This document shows, in pieces, positions 41,723 to 50,661 of a stretch of DNA of 52,522 nt (position 1 is the first letter of the stretch; each line of letters begins with the position of its first letter). The position numbers and the translations under genes were made by a program. The stretch is from assembly GCA_017524615.1 (NCBI GenBank), contig JAFXVJ010000002.1, forward strand, positions 1 through 52,522. Direction: 5' to 3'. The notes under the pieces were generated by a model. It was not told the origin of the DNA. It saw only the letters and a list, made by a program, of their open reading frames with translations, and did no database searches. This stretch comes from Clostridia bacterium. GTDB lineage: Bacteria > Bacillota > Clostridia > Christensenellales > Aristaeellaceae.

Positions 41723-41829
41723 GGGGTGCGCCGCGGGCGCTGCCCCTGGGCTCCTGACGGGGCGTATGCTTCCCGCGACGGATCAGCAAAACTACCCGAT
41801 TGACGCCGCTGAAAAAACATGATCCCGCT

Positions 41830-41859
41830 GTATGGTTTTCCGCTCTTTATCACATGCTA
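41830..41859 (+). promoter_or_regulatory. Possible sigma-G/F-type promoter of lonB
   Basis: GTATG (41830-41834), 18-bp spacer, CATGCTA (41853-41859), matching GHATR-N18-CATNHTA. Forespore-specific expression of LonB is known in B. subtilis, which fits. No sigma-A-type pair is apparent in the 163-bp gap. Confidence 0.5.
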
Positions 41860-41885
41860 TGCTGTGAGAAAAAGGGGGGATTCAT

Positions 41886-43565
41886 ATGAGCTGGGTGCTT
41901 CTGGCGATTCAATTGGCTGTGACGATCCTGATGGGGATTTACTTTTATTCCCAGCTGCGCAATCAGCGTCAGACACCGCTTCCGGGGAAAAGGGAAAGCG
42001 CCCGGGAAATGGAAAACCTGCGAAAAATGCGGGCCATTTCGTTGACTGAGCCGCTTTCGGAGCATGTGCGGCCCAGGCAGTTTTCGGATATTATCGGGCA
42101 GGAGGAAGGCATCCGGTCGCTGATGGCCATCCTGTGCGGGAAAAACCCTCAGCATGTGATCATTTACGGCCCGCCCGGCGTGGGCAAAACCTGCGCGGCC
42201 CGGCTGGCGCTGGAGGCGGCCAAACAAAGCCCCGGCACACCCTTTCGTGCAAACGCGCCCTTCATCGAGATGGACGCCACCTGTGTACGCTTTGACGAGC
42301 GGGCGATCGCCGATCCGCTGATTGGCAGCGTGCACGATCCCATCTATCAGGGGGCGGGCGTGCTGGGGGTGCAGGGCGTTCCCCAGCCCAAGCCCGGCGC
42401 GGTCTCCCGGGCACACGGCGGCGTGCTGTTCCTGGATGAAATCGGCGAACTGCATCCCATTCAGATGAATAAGCTGCTCAAGGTGCTGGAGGACCGGAAG
42501 GTGAATTTTGAATCGGCCTATTATCATCCGGACGATCCCGCCACTCCCCGATATATACACGATATTTTCAAAAACGGCATGCCGGCGGATTTCCGCCTGA
42601 TAGGCGCCACCACCCGCAGCCCGGAAGAGATTTCCCCGGCGCTTCGGTCCCGGTGCATGGAGATTTTTTTCCGCGCCCTGGATCGGGAGGAAGTGGCCCG
42701 GATCGCCCATGGCGCGGCGGAACGGGCCGGCTTTGCCATGAGCAAAAAAACGGCGGCTCTGGCCGGGCAATATGCCGCCTGCGGCCGGGAGGCAGTGAAC
42801 ATGGTGCAGATGGCCTCCGGCCTGGCGCAGATGGAGGGCCGGCAGGAAATCACCCGGGGGGACATGGAATGGGTGGTGGAATCGGGGCATTACAGCCGCC
42901 GCCCGAGCGGAGAAGCGCCCCGGGAAAACCGGGTGGGCGCGGTGCATGGCCTGGCCGTGCGGGACAGCCACCTGGGCGAGGTGATGGAAATCGAGGCAGT
43001 GGCAGGGCCGGGCAGCGGCCAAGTGACGGTGACGGGCATCGTGGACGAGGAAGAAATTAGCGGTGGCGCTCATTCCCTCAGGCGAAAATCCACGGCCCGT
43101 GCCTCCGCGGAAAATGTGATGACGCTGTTGCGCCGCATGGGCTTTGCCGATGCGAAAACCGATCTGCACATCAATTTCCCCGGCGGAGCGCCGGTGGATG
43201 GGCCGTCGGCGGGCGTGGCCATGCTGACGGCGGCGGTGAGCGCCCTGACGGGCAGGCCGGTGGACGGAAGCGCCGCGGTGACGGGCGAAATCGGCGTGCA
43301 GGGCAAGGTGCTGCCGGTGGGCGGCGTGCCTGCCAAGGTGGAGGCGGCCAGGCATGCGGGCCTTGACCGGGTGATCGTGCCCAGGGACAATGAAATGGAG
43401 TTTTTCCGGGACGCGGGCATCCGGGTCACGGCGGTGGACGATGTCTGGGAGGCGCTGGAGCATTTGCTGCTGCCGGCCAAATGCGCGGAGGAAACAGGGG
43501 ATGTGGCCGCCCCTCCGGCGATCCCCATGGCCGCGGCGCCCATCCGGGCGGAGGGCGGCGCGTGA
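41886..43565 (+). CDS. lonB: ATP-dependent protease LonB
   Basis: A 559-aa membrane-anchored Lon-type protease: one N-terminal helix (about residues 3-22). The AAA+ domain has [14 protein letters not shown] (about 93), VLFLDEIGELHPIQMNKLLK and a RSRCMEIFFR arginine-finger region. The C-terminal S16 domain has DGPSAGVAMLTA with the catalytic Ser (about 440) and the catalytic Lys in LPVGGVPAKVEAA (about 483). It lacks the Lon N-terminal domain, which is typical for LonB. A conserved neighbour of lon in spore formers. AAAGGGGGG serves the ATG. The C-terminus has an Ala/Pro-rich extension. Confidence 0.93.
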   Translation: MSWVLLAIQLAVTILMGIYFYSQLRNQRQTPLPGKRESAREMENLRKMRAISLTEPLSEHVRPRQFSDIIGQEEGIRSLMAILCGKNPQHVIIYGPPGVGKTCAARLALEAAKQSPGTPFRANAPFIEMDATCVRFDERAIADPLIGSVHDPIYQGAGVLGVQGVPQPKPGAVSRAHGGVLFLDEIGELHPIQMNKLLKVLEDRKVNFESAYYHPDDPATPRYIHDIFKNGMPADFRLIGATTRSPEEISPALRSRCMEIFFRALDREEVARIAHGAAERAGFAMSKKTAALAGQYAACGREAVNMVQMASGLAQMEGRQEITRGDMEWVVESGHYSRRPSGEAPRENRVGAVHGLAVRDSHLGEVMEIEAVAGPGSGQVTVTGIVDEEEISGGAHSLRRKSTARASAENVMTLLRRMGFADAKTDLHINFPGGAPVDGPSAGVAMLTAAVSALTGRPVDGSAAVTGEIGVQGKVLPVGGVPAKVEAARHAGLDRVIVPRDNEMEFFRDAGIRVTAVDDVWEALEHLLLPAKCAEETGDVAAPPAIPMAAAPIRAEGGA

Positions 43566-43589
43566 AGCCGGCGCTGCCCGGCTGACCAG

Positions 43590-43618
43590 TTGCATTTTCC
43601 CGAGCTTTCGATTATAAT
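43590..43618 (+). promoter_or_regulatory. Sigma-A promoter of lon
   Basis: TTGCAT (43590-43595), 17-bp spacer, TATAAT (43613-43618). No CIRCE-type or CtsR-type heat-shock operator was recognised next to it. Confidence 0.8.
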
Positions 43619-43675
43619 AAAGCATCCCCGGGGATGGATCCCATGCCCGGGAAATCAACCGATCAGGAGTTCATG

Positions 43676-46009
43676 ATGCCAAAAAAGAAAAGCAAAAAAA
43701 CGCTGCATTTACCCATGATCCCCCTCCGGGGGCTGATGGTGTTTCCTCATATGGTGCTGCATTTTGATGTGGGAAGGGCCCGCAGCGTGTCCGCCCTGGA
43801 ACAGGCCATGGTAGAGGATCAGCAGGTATTTTTGGTGGCGCAGAAGGATGGGGAAACGGAGAACCCCGGCGTGGAGGATCTGTGCCAGGTGGGCACGGTG
43901 GCGTCCATCAAGCAGGTGCTGAATTTGCCGGGCGATTCCATACGCGTGCTGGTAGAGGGCCTGCAGCGGGCCTTTTTGCGCGCCGTGACCCAGGAAGACC
44001 CCTGCTGGGAGGCCGACGTGGAGGTGCCCGCGCAGGAGATGGCCGACACCCCGGAAACCCAGGCGCTGGTGCGCACCACCCATGAATTGTTTGAGGAATA
44101 TGCCCAGGCGTCCATGCGCGTGTCCGGGGAAACCCTGCGGTCCGTGAGCGATGTGGACAGGCCGGATCAATTGGCCGACATCATTGCCGCCAATGTGCTG
44201 ACCCGCGTGGAGGACCGCCAGGCCATCCTGGAGGAAATCGACGTGGAGCGGCGGCTGGAAACCCTGTGCGCCATCCTGATCCGCGAAACGGAATTGGCCG
44301 GTATCGAAAAACAAGTGCAGAGCCGCCTGAAAAAGCAGATCGACAAAAACCAGAAGGATTATTATCTGCGGGAACAGATCAAAGCCATTCAGGAGGAACT
44401 GGGGGACAAGGACGCCACAGACGTGGAGGATCTGCGCAAAAAGCTGGCGGAGACTCCGCTGAACGACGAGGCCCGCGAAAAGGCGGAAAAGGAATTGGAC
44501 CGTTTGTCCCGCATGGCCCCCGGCACCCCGGAAATCGGCGTCAGCCGCACGTATGTGGAATGGATCCTGGACCTGCCCTGGGGCAAAACGACCACCGACA
44601 ATCTGGATCTCAAGCGCGCGCGGCGTATCCTGGATGAGGATCACTATGCCATGGAGCAGGTGAAGGAGCGGGTGATCGAGTATCTGGCGGTGCGCCGGAT
44701 GAAGGAAATGCACACCGAGGACGGCAGCATGAAGGGGCCCATCCTGTGCTTCGTTGGCCCGCCTGGCGTGGGCAAAACCAGCATCGTCAAGGGCATTGCC
44801 CGGGCAGTGGGACGGAAATTTGTGCAGATGAGCCTGGGCGGCGTGCGGGACGAGGCGGAGATCCGCGGCCATCGGCGCACCTATGTGGGGGCCATCCCGG
44901 GCCGGATCATCGCGGGCATGAAACAGGCGGGCACCATGAACCCGGTGTTCCTGTTTGACGAAATCGACAAAATGAGCCACGATTTCCGGGGCGATCCCGC
45001 CTCCGCCATGCTGGAGGTGCTGGACGGGGAACAGAACAACGCCTTCCGGGATCATTATCTGGAATTGCCCTTCGATCTCTCCCGGGTCATGTTCATCACC
45101 ACCGCCAACACCATGGACACCATCCCCGGCCCGCTGCTGGACCGGATGGAAGTGATCGAGGTGCCCAGCTATACGGAAGAGGAAAAGCTGCATATCGCCA
45201 AAAAGCATTTGTTGGCCAAACAGCTCCGGGATCATGGGCTGCCGCCCAAGTCGGTGAAGGTGACCGACGCTGCCATGCGCCGCATCATCGAAGGCTACAC
45301 CCGGGAAGCGGGCGTCCGCACCCTGGACCGCACCCTGGCGCGGGTGGTGCGCAAAGCGGCGGTGGAAATGCTGGATGAAGAAAAAGACGCCGTTACCGTA
45401 ACGCCTCAGGTGGTGGAAAAGTACCTGGGCGCGCCTCGGTTCCTGCGGGAATCGCCGGAAAAGGAACCCCGGGTGGGCGTGGTGAACGGCCTGGCCTACA
45501 CCACCGTGGGCGGCGAGACCCTGGCGGTGGAATGCGCCACCATGCAGGGCACAGGCCAGATCAAATTGACCGGCCAATTGGGCGACGTGATGAAGGAATC
45601 CGCGATGGCCGCCCTGTCCTGGGTGCGGGCGCACGCGGCCGAATTTGAGCTGGACAGCGAGTTCCACAAGAATCTGGACATCCACATCCACGTGCCGGAG
45701 GGCGCGGTGCCCAAGGACGGCCCCTCCGCCGGCGTCACCATGGCCACCGCCCTGGTGTCCGCGCTGACCGGCCGGAAGGTGCGCCAGGACGTGGCCATGA
45801 CCGGGGAAATCACGCTGCGGGGCCGGGTGCTGCCCATCGGCGGCGTGAAGGAAAAGCTGCTGGCCGCCTACCGCGCGGGGATCACCACCATCATCCTGCC
45901 CAAGGAAAACAAAAAGGATCTGGAAAACGTGCCGGCCCACGTGCTCAGCCAGTTCCGCATCGTTACCGCGGAAACCATCGGGGACGTGCTGAAGGTGGCG
46001 CTGATATAA
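43676..46009 (+). CDS. lon: ATP-dependent protease Lon
   Basis: A 777-aa cytoplasmic protease degrading damaged and regulatory proteins. The N-terminal substrate-recognition domain ([20 protein letters not shown]) is followed by a coiled linker ([20 protein letters not shown]). The AAA+ domain has [18 protein letters not shown] near residue 360 and [20 protein letters not shown]. The S16 domain has [14 protein letters not shown] (Ser about 683) and [13 protein letters not shown] (Lys about 726). ATG 43676 was chosen over 43673 because of the GGAG spacing. The length is normal for the family. Confidence 0.97.
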   Translation: MPKKKSKKTLHLPMIPLRGLMVFPHMVLHFDVGRARSVSALEQAMVEDQQVFLVAQKDGETENPGVEDLCQVGTVASIKQVLNLPGDSIRVLVEGLQRAFLRAVTQEDPCWEADVEVPAQEMADTPETQALVRTTHELFEEYAQASMRVSGETLRSVSDVDRPDQLADIIAANVLTRVEDRQAILEEIDVERRLETLCAILIRETELAGIEKQVQSRLKKQIDKNQKDYYLREQIKAIQEELGDKDATDVEDLRKKLAETPLNDEAREKAEKELDRLSRMAPGTPEIGVSRTYVEWILDLPWGKTTTDNLDLKRARRILDEDHYAMEQVKERVIEYLAVRRMKEMHTEDGSMKGPILCFVGPPGVGKTSIVKGIARAVGRKFVQMSLGGVRDEAEIRGHRRTYVGAIPGRIIAGMKQAGTMNPVFLFDEIDKMSHDFRGDPASAMLEVLDGEQNNAFRDHYLELPFDLSRVMFITTANTMDTIPGPLLDRMEVIEVPSYTEEEKLHIAKKHLLAKQLRDHGLPPKSVKVTDAAMRRIIEGYTREAGVRTLDRTLARVVRKAAVEMLDEEKDAVTVTPQVVEKYLGAPRFLRESPEKEPRVGVVNGLAYTTVGGETLAVECATMQGTGQIKLTGQLGDVMKESAMAALSWVRAHAAEFELDSEFHKNLDIHIHVPEGAVPKDGPSAGVTMATALVSALTGRKVRQDVAMTGEITLRGRVLPIGGVKEKLLAAYRAGITTIILPKENKKDLENVPAHVLSQFRIVTAETIGDVLKVALI

Positions 46010-46100
46010 GGAAGGCCGGACGGTGAAGCACGGAGGCCTGCGTTTTCGCTCTTCCACTTGCTCCTCCTTCCTGCCCGGAAAAACGAAAGAGAGAAATATC

Positions 46101-46691
46101 ATGGAAATCAAATCCGCCGAATTCGTGACCAGCATGAGCGTGTATCAAGCGCCCAGCCCCGCCCTGCCCCAGATCGCGGTGGCGGGAAAGAGCAACGTGG
46201 GCAAATCCTCGCTCATCAATAATCTGTGCCGCCGCAAGGCCCTGGCCCGCACCAGCTCCACGCCGGGCAAGACCCGGCTGATCAACCTGTTCCTGCTGAA
46301 CGGGAGCTTTCATCTGGTGGACCTGCCCGGCTACGGCTTCGCCAAGGTGGACAAGCAGGAAAAGCAGCGCTGGGGCGGGATGATGGATAAGTATTTCCGG
46401 GAAACCGACCAGCTCCGGCTGACGCTGCACCTGGTGGATATCCGCCATGAACCCACCCAGGACGATATCCAGATGAACGCGTTCCTGCGGGGGATGGGGC
46501 TGCCGTTCCTGGTGGTGGCCACCAAGGCGGATAAGATTTCCCGGGGCGCGCGAATGAAGCAGCTGGCCCCCATTTGCCGCCAGCTGCAGGTGCAGCCCTG
46601 GCAGGTGATCTGCTATTCCTCTGAAACGGGAGACGGACGGGAGCAGCTGCTGGATGCCCTTGAGGAGGCTTTGAAGGAGGAAAACCAATGA
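46101..46691 (+). CDS. engB: Ribosome biogenesis GTP-binding protein YsxC/EngB
   Basis: A 196-aa GTPase required for 50S subunit assembly. G motifs: GKSNVGKSSLINNL (G1), TSSTPGKTRLIN (G2), VDLPGYGFAKV (G3), VATKADKI (G4) and CYSSETG (G5). It lies directly downstream of lon, a conserved Firmicute arrangement. The start at 46101 was chosen for homology (MEIKSAEFVTSM); the ribosome binding site AAAGAGAG is modest. It overlaps the next gene by four bases. Confidence 0.95.
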   Translation: MEIKSAEFVTSMSVYQAPSPALPQIAVAGKSNVGKSSLINNLCRRKALARTSSTPGKTRLINLFLLNGSFHLVDLPGYGFAKVDKQEKQRWGGMMDKYFRETDQLRLTLHLVDIRHEPTQDDIQMNAFLRGMGLPFLVVATKADKISRGARMKQLAPICRQLQVQPWQVICYSSETGDGREQLLDALEEALKEENQ

Positions 46692-47248
46692 TGCACCATC
46701 AGGGCACGGTCCCAATGGAGACGGAGCATCTGCTGCTGCGCCCCGTAACGGTCGCGGACGCTCAGGCCATGTATGACCATTGGGCGTCGGACAGCGAGGT
46801 GACGAAATATCTGACATGGCCCACGCACACCAGCGTGGACATGACGGCGGCTTATCTGAATTGGACTGTTCAGCAGTATACGCGGCCGGATCATTATCAC
46901 TGGGGCATCGTGGAAAAGCAAAGTGGGCAGCTGATCGGCAACATTTCCGTGGTACGCCTGACCGAAGAGATCGACGCGGCGGAACTGGGCTGGGTCATGG
47001 GCCGCGCCTGGTGGGGAAGAGGCTTCATGCCGGAGGCGGCCCGGGTGGTTCTGCGCTTTTTGTTTGACAAAGTGGGTGCCAACCGGATCTATGCCGGCCA
47101 CGATGCGGAGAATATAAAGTCCGGCCGGGTGATGCAGAAAATCGGCATGCGATATGAAGGACGGCAGCGTTCCGCCGGGCGCAACAATCGGGGCGTGGTG
47201 GATATGGATCTGTACGCCATCCTGAAATCGGATGATACAGGATCATAA
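46688..47248 (+). CDS. GNAT N-acetyltransferase, RimJ/RimL type
   Basis: A 186-aa acetyltransferase: METEHLLLRPVTVADAQAMY at the N-terminus. The acetyl-CoA-binding loop region follows ELGWVMGRAWWGRGFMPEAA, then NIKSGRVMQKIGMRYEG. It belongs to the Acetyltransf_3 group, which modifies ribosomal proteins or small amines; the substrate is not predictable. The ATG overlaps the engB stop by four bases behind GGAGGAAAACCA. It is terminated by the hairpin at 47251. Confidence 0.9.
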   Translation: MMHHQGTVPMETEHLLLRPVTVADAQAMYDHWASDSEVTKYLTWPTHTSVDMTAAYLNWTVQQYTRPDHYHWGIVEKQSGQLIGNISVVRLTEEIDAAELGWVMGRAWWGRGFMPEAARVVLRFLFDKVGANRIYAGHDAENIKSGRVMQKIGMRYEGRQRSAGRNNRGVVDMDLYAILKSDDTGS

Positions 47249-47250
47249 CA

Positions 47251-47278
47251 GGGTTTCCCTTCGGGGAGGCCCTTTTTC
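47251..47278 (+). terminator. Terminator after the lon-engB-acetyltransferase unit
   Basis: GGGTTTCCC/GGGAGGCCC (two G-T pairs) with a TTCG loop, then T5. Confidence 0.85.
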
Positions 47279-47299
47279 GTAACGGCTTTGCATCCGGTT

Positions 47300-47328
47300 T
47301 TGACAAACGGGCCGGAGGATGCTATAAT
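47300..47328 (+). promoter_or_regulatory. Consensus sigma-A promoter
   Basis: TTGACA (47300-47305), exactly 17 bp, TATAAT (47323-47328): a perfect consensus, upstream of the YghO-like gene. It implies strong constitutive transcription. Confidence 0.92.
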
Positions 47329-47372
47329 ATTACAATAATCATGGAACAGATCCCCGCAAAGAGGTGAAACAG

Positions 47373-48491
47373 ATGATTCGCGTAGAAATTTTGGAGCAAA
47401 ACCGCGCCGCGCTGCGGCCCTTTGTGATGCTGCCGTTTACACTGTACAAGGATGACCCGAATTGGGTGGCGCCGCTGATCGGCGAGCAGCTGAAGGCCCT
47501 GTGTGATAAGCGGGTGGGTCCCCGGCGCTTTTTTCTGGTGTATGATGGGGAGCAGCCCGTGGCCCGCGTGATGGCGGGGGTGGATGAACGGCTGAATGAA
47601 CGGCTGGGCCGCAAATGCGGATACATCAACCTGTTTGAATGCGCCCAGCGGCCGGATTACGCCCGCACGGCGCTTGACGCCGCCTGCGCTTATTTGCAGG
47701 AGGAAGGGATGGACACCGTCATCGGCCCCACCGGCGAAGGCACGGACGATTTCGGCAAGGGCCTGCTGGCGGAGGGCTATGACGGAGCGCCGGTCATTTT
47801 CAATCCCTACAATCCCCCCTATTATGTGGATTACTTTGAAAAGTGCGGGTTCGTGAAGCATCGGGATTATTTCGCGTATTTTATGCGGATGGATGAATTC
47901 GACCGGCAGAACCTGGAGGAAATCGTGCCACGGGTAAAGCAGCGCTACGGCATCCGGGTGGAGCATGTGATGCTGAACAAGCAGAACGAAGAAAGAGTGA
48001 TGCAGAATGTGGCCCGGGTGATCCGGGAGGCATTCCCGCAGGAATGGGAAATGAGCGTGCCCACCTACGGCGACGTGGTGAAAGAGATTAAAAGGCTCAA
48101 ACGGGTATACTGCCCGGAAATGACCGTGATGGCCTATGCCGATAACCGGCCCATCGGCTTGGTGGTGGGATATCCCGATTACAATCAGGTGCTGAAAAAG
48201 ATGAAAGGGCGCAAGCTCCCTATCGGCTGGCTCAAGTTTTTATTGGGCCGCCGCAAGATCCACGGCGCCCGGTGCAGCATGCAGTTCGTGGTGCCGGAAT
48301 ACCAGCGCAAGGGCGTGAACGCGGTGATGTTCTACGAGGCGTTCCAGGGCGCGAAAGCCCTGGGCATCCAATGGGTGGAGGGATCCACGGTGGATGAAAC
48401 CAGCACCGCTTCCATCGCCAATACGGAGAAGCTCGCTTCCCACCGTTACCGCACCTACCGGCAGTATGAAAAAAGCCTGACGGCTGAATGA
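47373..48491 (+). CDS. YghO-like GNAT-superfamily protein
   Basis: A 372-aa cytoplasmic protein similar in pattern to the YghO group: LRPFVMLPFTLYKDDPNWVA at the start and GYINLFECAQRPDYARTALD. The hallmark IGPTGEGTDDFGKGLLAEGY is followed by PYNPPYYVDYFEKCGFVKHR. A C-terminal GNAT-like region includes MQFVVPEYQRKGVNAVMFYE. The enzymatic substrate is not established for this family. ATG 47373 is preceded by AGAGGTG. It stands alone between a consensus promoter and a terminator. Confidence 0.8.
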   Translation: MIRVEILEQNRAALRPFVMLPFTLYKDDPNWVAPLIGEQLKALCDKRVGPRRFFLVYDGEQPVARVMAGVDERLNERLGRKCGYINLFECAQRPDYARTALDAACAYLQEEGMDTVIGPTGEGTDDFGKGLLAEGYDGAPVIFNPYNPPYYVDYFEKCGFVKHRDYFAYFMRMDEFDRQNLEEIVPRVKQRYGIRVEHVMLNKQNEERVMQNVARVIREAFPQEWEMSVPTYGDVVKEIKRLKRVYCPEMTVMAYADNRPIGLVVGYPDYNQVLKKMKGRKLPIGWLKFLLGRRKIHGARCSMQFVVPEYQRKGVNAVMFYEAFQGAKALGIQWVEGSTVDETSTASIANTEKLASHRYRTYRQYEKSLTAE

Positions 48492-48598
48492 TCCGGGATG
48501 CCATGGCGTCAGCCTGCGTGGCGGCACCCATCGGTAGACGGCCTTCAGCCGGAAAAAACCTACGGGCAGGCTTTTTCTGGACGCATCCGTTTCAATAG

Positions 48599-48636
48599 GG
48601 CATTTCCGGGCAAAAAAAACCGGAAATGCCTTTTTT
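48599..48636 (+). terminator. Terminator after the YghO-like gene
   Basis: Perfect 11-bp stem GGCATTTCCGG/CCGGAAATGCC with an A-rich 10-nt loop and T6. Confidence 0.92.
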
Positions 48637-48734
48637 CGGGCTTTCTGTCACACAGTCCCGCGTTTTTCGGCAGTCTGTGCCCATCGCCTGTGTGGCGGAG
48701 GGCCTTTTTCACGCGCCGGCCGGGGATGGCATAG

Positions 48735-48741
48735 CATGATA
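48735..48741 (+). promoter_or_regulatory. CATGATA element upstream of a small gene
   Basis: CATGATACCG, identical over ten bases to the sequence at 32879 upstream of the SpoIID-like gene. It fits the CATNHTA -10 pattern of sigma-G, but no GHATR-like -35 lies 17-18 bp upstream, so it is weaker evidence than the other two sites. Confidence 0.3.
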
Positions 48742-48768
48742 CCGATGACAGGAAACGAGGTGAATGAG

Positions 48769-49068
48769 ATGCGTGCATGGAACGAATGGACCCGTCGCCC
48801 GGCCCTGAACGCGGAGGAGGCGGCCCTGCTGCCCGCGATGGCCCGGCGCGGAATGACCGGGGGCGCGGCGCTGAAAAACGCGCTGGACGCGGCGGACCGA
48901 ATGCAGGAAAAACAGGTGAGCAATCCGGTCAGCGGTCCCATCCGGAGTTCGAATGGCTCTCCCCGGGTGGAATCCCCCGCGGATGGCAGTCCGGCCCGTC
49001 GGGCGGCGCTCAGGCATGTGACGCGGCGCATGCCGGGGAGCCTGGCGATGATGCGCCCGGGCCGGTGA
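48769..49068 (+). CDS. Small basic protein of unknown function
   Basis: A 99-aa protein (MRAWNEWTRRPALNAEEAAL start) with GAGGTGAATGAG before the ATG. The N-terminal half is helical and Ala-rich. The C-terminal half is rich in Ser, Pro and Arg and ends RRMPGSLAMMRPGR. No domain, signal peptide or membrane helix is recognised. It is monocistronic, flanked by a terminator and the hairpin array. The good ribosome binding site supports translation, but the Arg/Pro composition leaves open a spurious call. Confidence 0.45.
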   Translation: MRAWNEWTRRPALNAEEAALLPAMARRGMTGGAALKNALDAADRMQEKQVSNPVSGPIRSSNGSPRVESPADGSPARRAALRHVTRRMPGSLAMMRPGR

Positions 49069-49087
49069 TCCGCGCAGACGCCGTGAA

Positions 49088-49302
49088 AGGGTGTCGACAA
49101 AGTCGACACCCTACCATCGAAAGCCAGCTAAAGCAGTCTTTCGATGGGGCATCAATTTTCTGTAAAATGGCATTTCTGGGCAGGAATGCCCAGAAACGCT
49201 CATTTTACGGCCGAAAATTGATAGAGGAAGCGGTATAACCGCTCCTCGGACCGGCAAAGCCGGTCCTGCGGATTAAAAATCGAAGGGCTGCGGCCCTTCG
49301 AT
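49088..49302. repeat. Array of six consecutive hairpins
   Basis: Six palindromes in 215 bp: AGGGTGTCGAC/GTCGACACCCT (49088-49112); CCATCGAAAG/CTTTCGATGG (49114-49147); a 72-nt compound hairpin with ATCAATTTTC/GAAAATTGAT outside and TTTCTGGGC/GCCCAGAAA inside (49151-49222); GAGG-AGCGG/CCGCT-CCTC (49224-49247); GGACCGGC/GCCGGTCC (49248-49266); ATCGAAGGGC/GCCCTTCGAT (49279-49302). On the - strand the last is followed by T5 and probably terminates the CAP-domain gene. The others have no T-run. No gene lies in 49069-49385. Confidence 0.85.
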
Positions 49303-49385
49303 GCATCCCAGGAGTACTTTATAGATAATCTGTGGGAGGAGACCGTAAATCATCGGCCTCCTCCCTGTGGATCGGGAAAGGATCG

Positions 49386-50129
49386 TCACCGGGCGAATAG
49401 CTGGGTCACATAGACAAAGCCGTTTCGATCCACGCAGACGCCTACGCCCACGCGGGTCCACTGGCTGCCCAGGATATTGATGCGGTGGCCCTGACTGCTC
49501 ATGAACGCCGCTTCCGCTTTTTCCACGGTGGCGTGGTGGGCGATGTTTTCCCCCACGCCGTTAAACGCATAGCCGAAGGTGCGCAGCATGGCGGCGGCAT
49601 TGCCGTAGGTGGGGGATTCGTGGGCGAAATATCCCCGGTCATTCATGTCCTGGGATTTGATCCGGGCGATGCGCGACAGCTCGGGGTCAAGCGTCAGGGC
49701 AGGCAGGCCGTTTTTCCCGCGGTCCTGGTTCAATAAATTCCATACTTTTTGCTCTTGCGCTGTTACAGATATTGTAGTATAATCTCCCGTGCTTGCAGGG
49801 GACGTAGGAACGGGTCGGGCGCTTGGAGAAGCCGTTGGCCGGGGCGCGCCGGTGGCAGAAGGAGCCAGGGTGGGCTGCGCCGTGACAGGAGACGGGATCG
49901 GCCGCGCCGTACAAAACACATCCTGGCAGACGGCGCACCGCGCGCAGTCCGCATCGCTTCCGCACTGGGCGCAGCCCAGCGCGCAGGTGCCCGACGGGGA
50001 GACGGTGGATTGCAGGTGTGGCCAGCCATGGAAGCCAAACTGGGAGGTGGGCGCGCCATCCTCCGCCAGTCCGACGCATGCCGCAAGCAGGATACAGCAG
50101 ATGAGAATGGGAGAAATCATGTGCTTCAT
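49386..50129 (-). CDS. CAP-domain (SCP/PR1, YkwD-like) lipoprotein
   Basis: A 247-aa exported protein. It has a signal peptide with lipobox LAAC (Cys18). A cysteine-rich region (Cys at 49, 53, 56, 62, 65, 68, 73) follows, then a Pro/Ser/Thr-rich linker (74-115). The C-terminal CAP domain has QEQKVWNLLNQDRGKNGLPA, YFAHESPTYGNAAAML, VGENIAHHATVEKAEAAFM and SSQGHRINILGSQWTRVGVG. YkwD-type CAP proteins are often linked to spores or the cell wall; their activity is unclear. The Cys cluster before the linker is unusual. AAAGGAGGATTTACC precedes the ATG. Confidence 0.9.
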   Translation of the reverse strand: MKHMISPILICCILLAACVGLAEDGAPTSQFGFHGWPHLQSTVSPSGTCALGCAQCGSDADCARCAVCQDVFCTARPIPSPVTAQPTLAPSATGAPRPTASPSARPVPTSPASTGDYTTISVTAQEQKVWNLLNQDRGKNGLPALTLDPELSRIARIKSQDMNDRGYFAHESPTYGNAAAMLRTFGYAFNGVGENIAHHATVEKAEAAFMSSQGHRINILGSQWTRVGVGVCVDRNGFVYVTQLFAR

Positions 50130-50173
50130 GGTAAATCCTCCTTTGTGAAGAAAAAATTGCGATCCGCCAGATA

Positions 50174-50202
50174 ATCGTAATATGATCGCTTTGAAACGTC
50201 AA
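50174..50202 (-). promoter_or_regulatory. Promoter of the CAP-domain gene
   Basis: On the - strand TTGACG (50202-50197), 17-bp spacer, TACGAT (50179-50174), about 45 bp upstream of the start codon. It is divergent from the zinc-ribbon gene. Confidence 0.7.
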
Positions 50203-50261
50203 CGAGTTTGCCAGCCCGCTGCCATGGGAATGCATGGCAGGGCAGAAACGGAGGAAAAAAC

Positions 50262-50660
50262 ATGCGATTGATCAAGTGCCCCCGGTGCGAGCTGAATTAC
50301 ATCACCGAGGAGGAAGGATACTGCAAGATCTGCAAGCGCGAGATGAAGGGCGAAAGCCAGCGGGATGAGATCGAACTGTGCACCGTGTGCAACGAGGCGC
50401 CGGCCCTGCCAGGCAAGGATGTGTGCCTGTTTTGCCTGAAAGAAATGAATGAAAACAATCGGGATGAGGAAGATGACGAGGGCCGGGTGGACGAGGCCAG
50501 CCTGACCATCGATCCGGTGAGCTCCATGGATGAGATCATCCCGGAAATTGATGAAGAGATTCCCGAACGGGAGTATGACGAAATCGAAAACGACCTCTCC
50601 CTGGACGAAATGGGCGACGAAGAAGCCGAGGACGAGGAAGACGAGGAAGATAACGAATAA
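50262..50660 (+). CDS. Zinc-ribbon protein with acidic tail
   Basis: A 132-aa cytoplasmic protein with four CxxC pairs (Cys 6/9, 21/24, 40/43, 55/58) that form two treble-clef or zinc-ribbon units. They are followed by about 70 residues of strongly acidic sequence ending in runs of E and D. The start at 50262 follows GGAGGAAAAAAC. It is coupled to the metallophosphoesterase gene one base downstream. A role in nucleic-acid or protein binding is plausible; no specific family is assigned. Confidence 0.8.
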   Translation: MRLIKCPRCELNYITEEEGYCKICKREMKGESQRDEIELCTVCNEAPALPGKDVCLFCLKEMNENNRDEEDDEGRVDEASLTIDPVSSMDEIIPEIDEEIPEREYDEIENDLSLDEMGDEEAEDEEDEEDNE

Positions 50661-50661
50661 C

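Noticed and set aside
43709-46135. Long open frame on the - strand opposite lon
   Set aside because: Low-complexity His/Gly/Val-rich shadow of lon, caused by GC-rich third positions.
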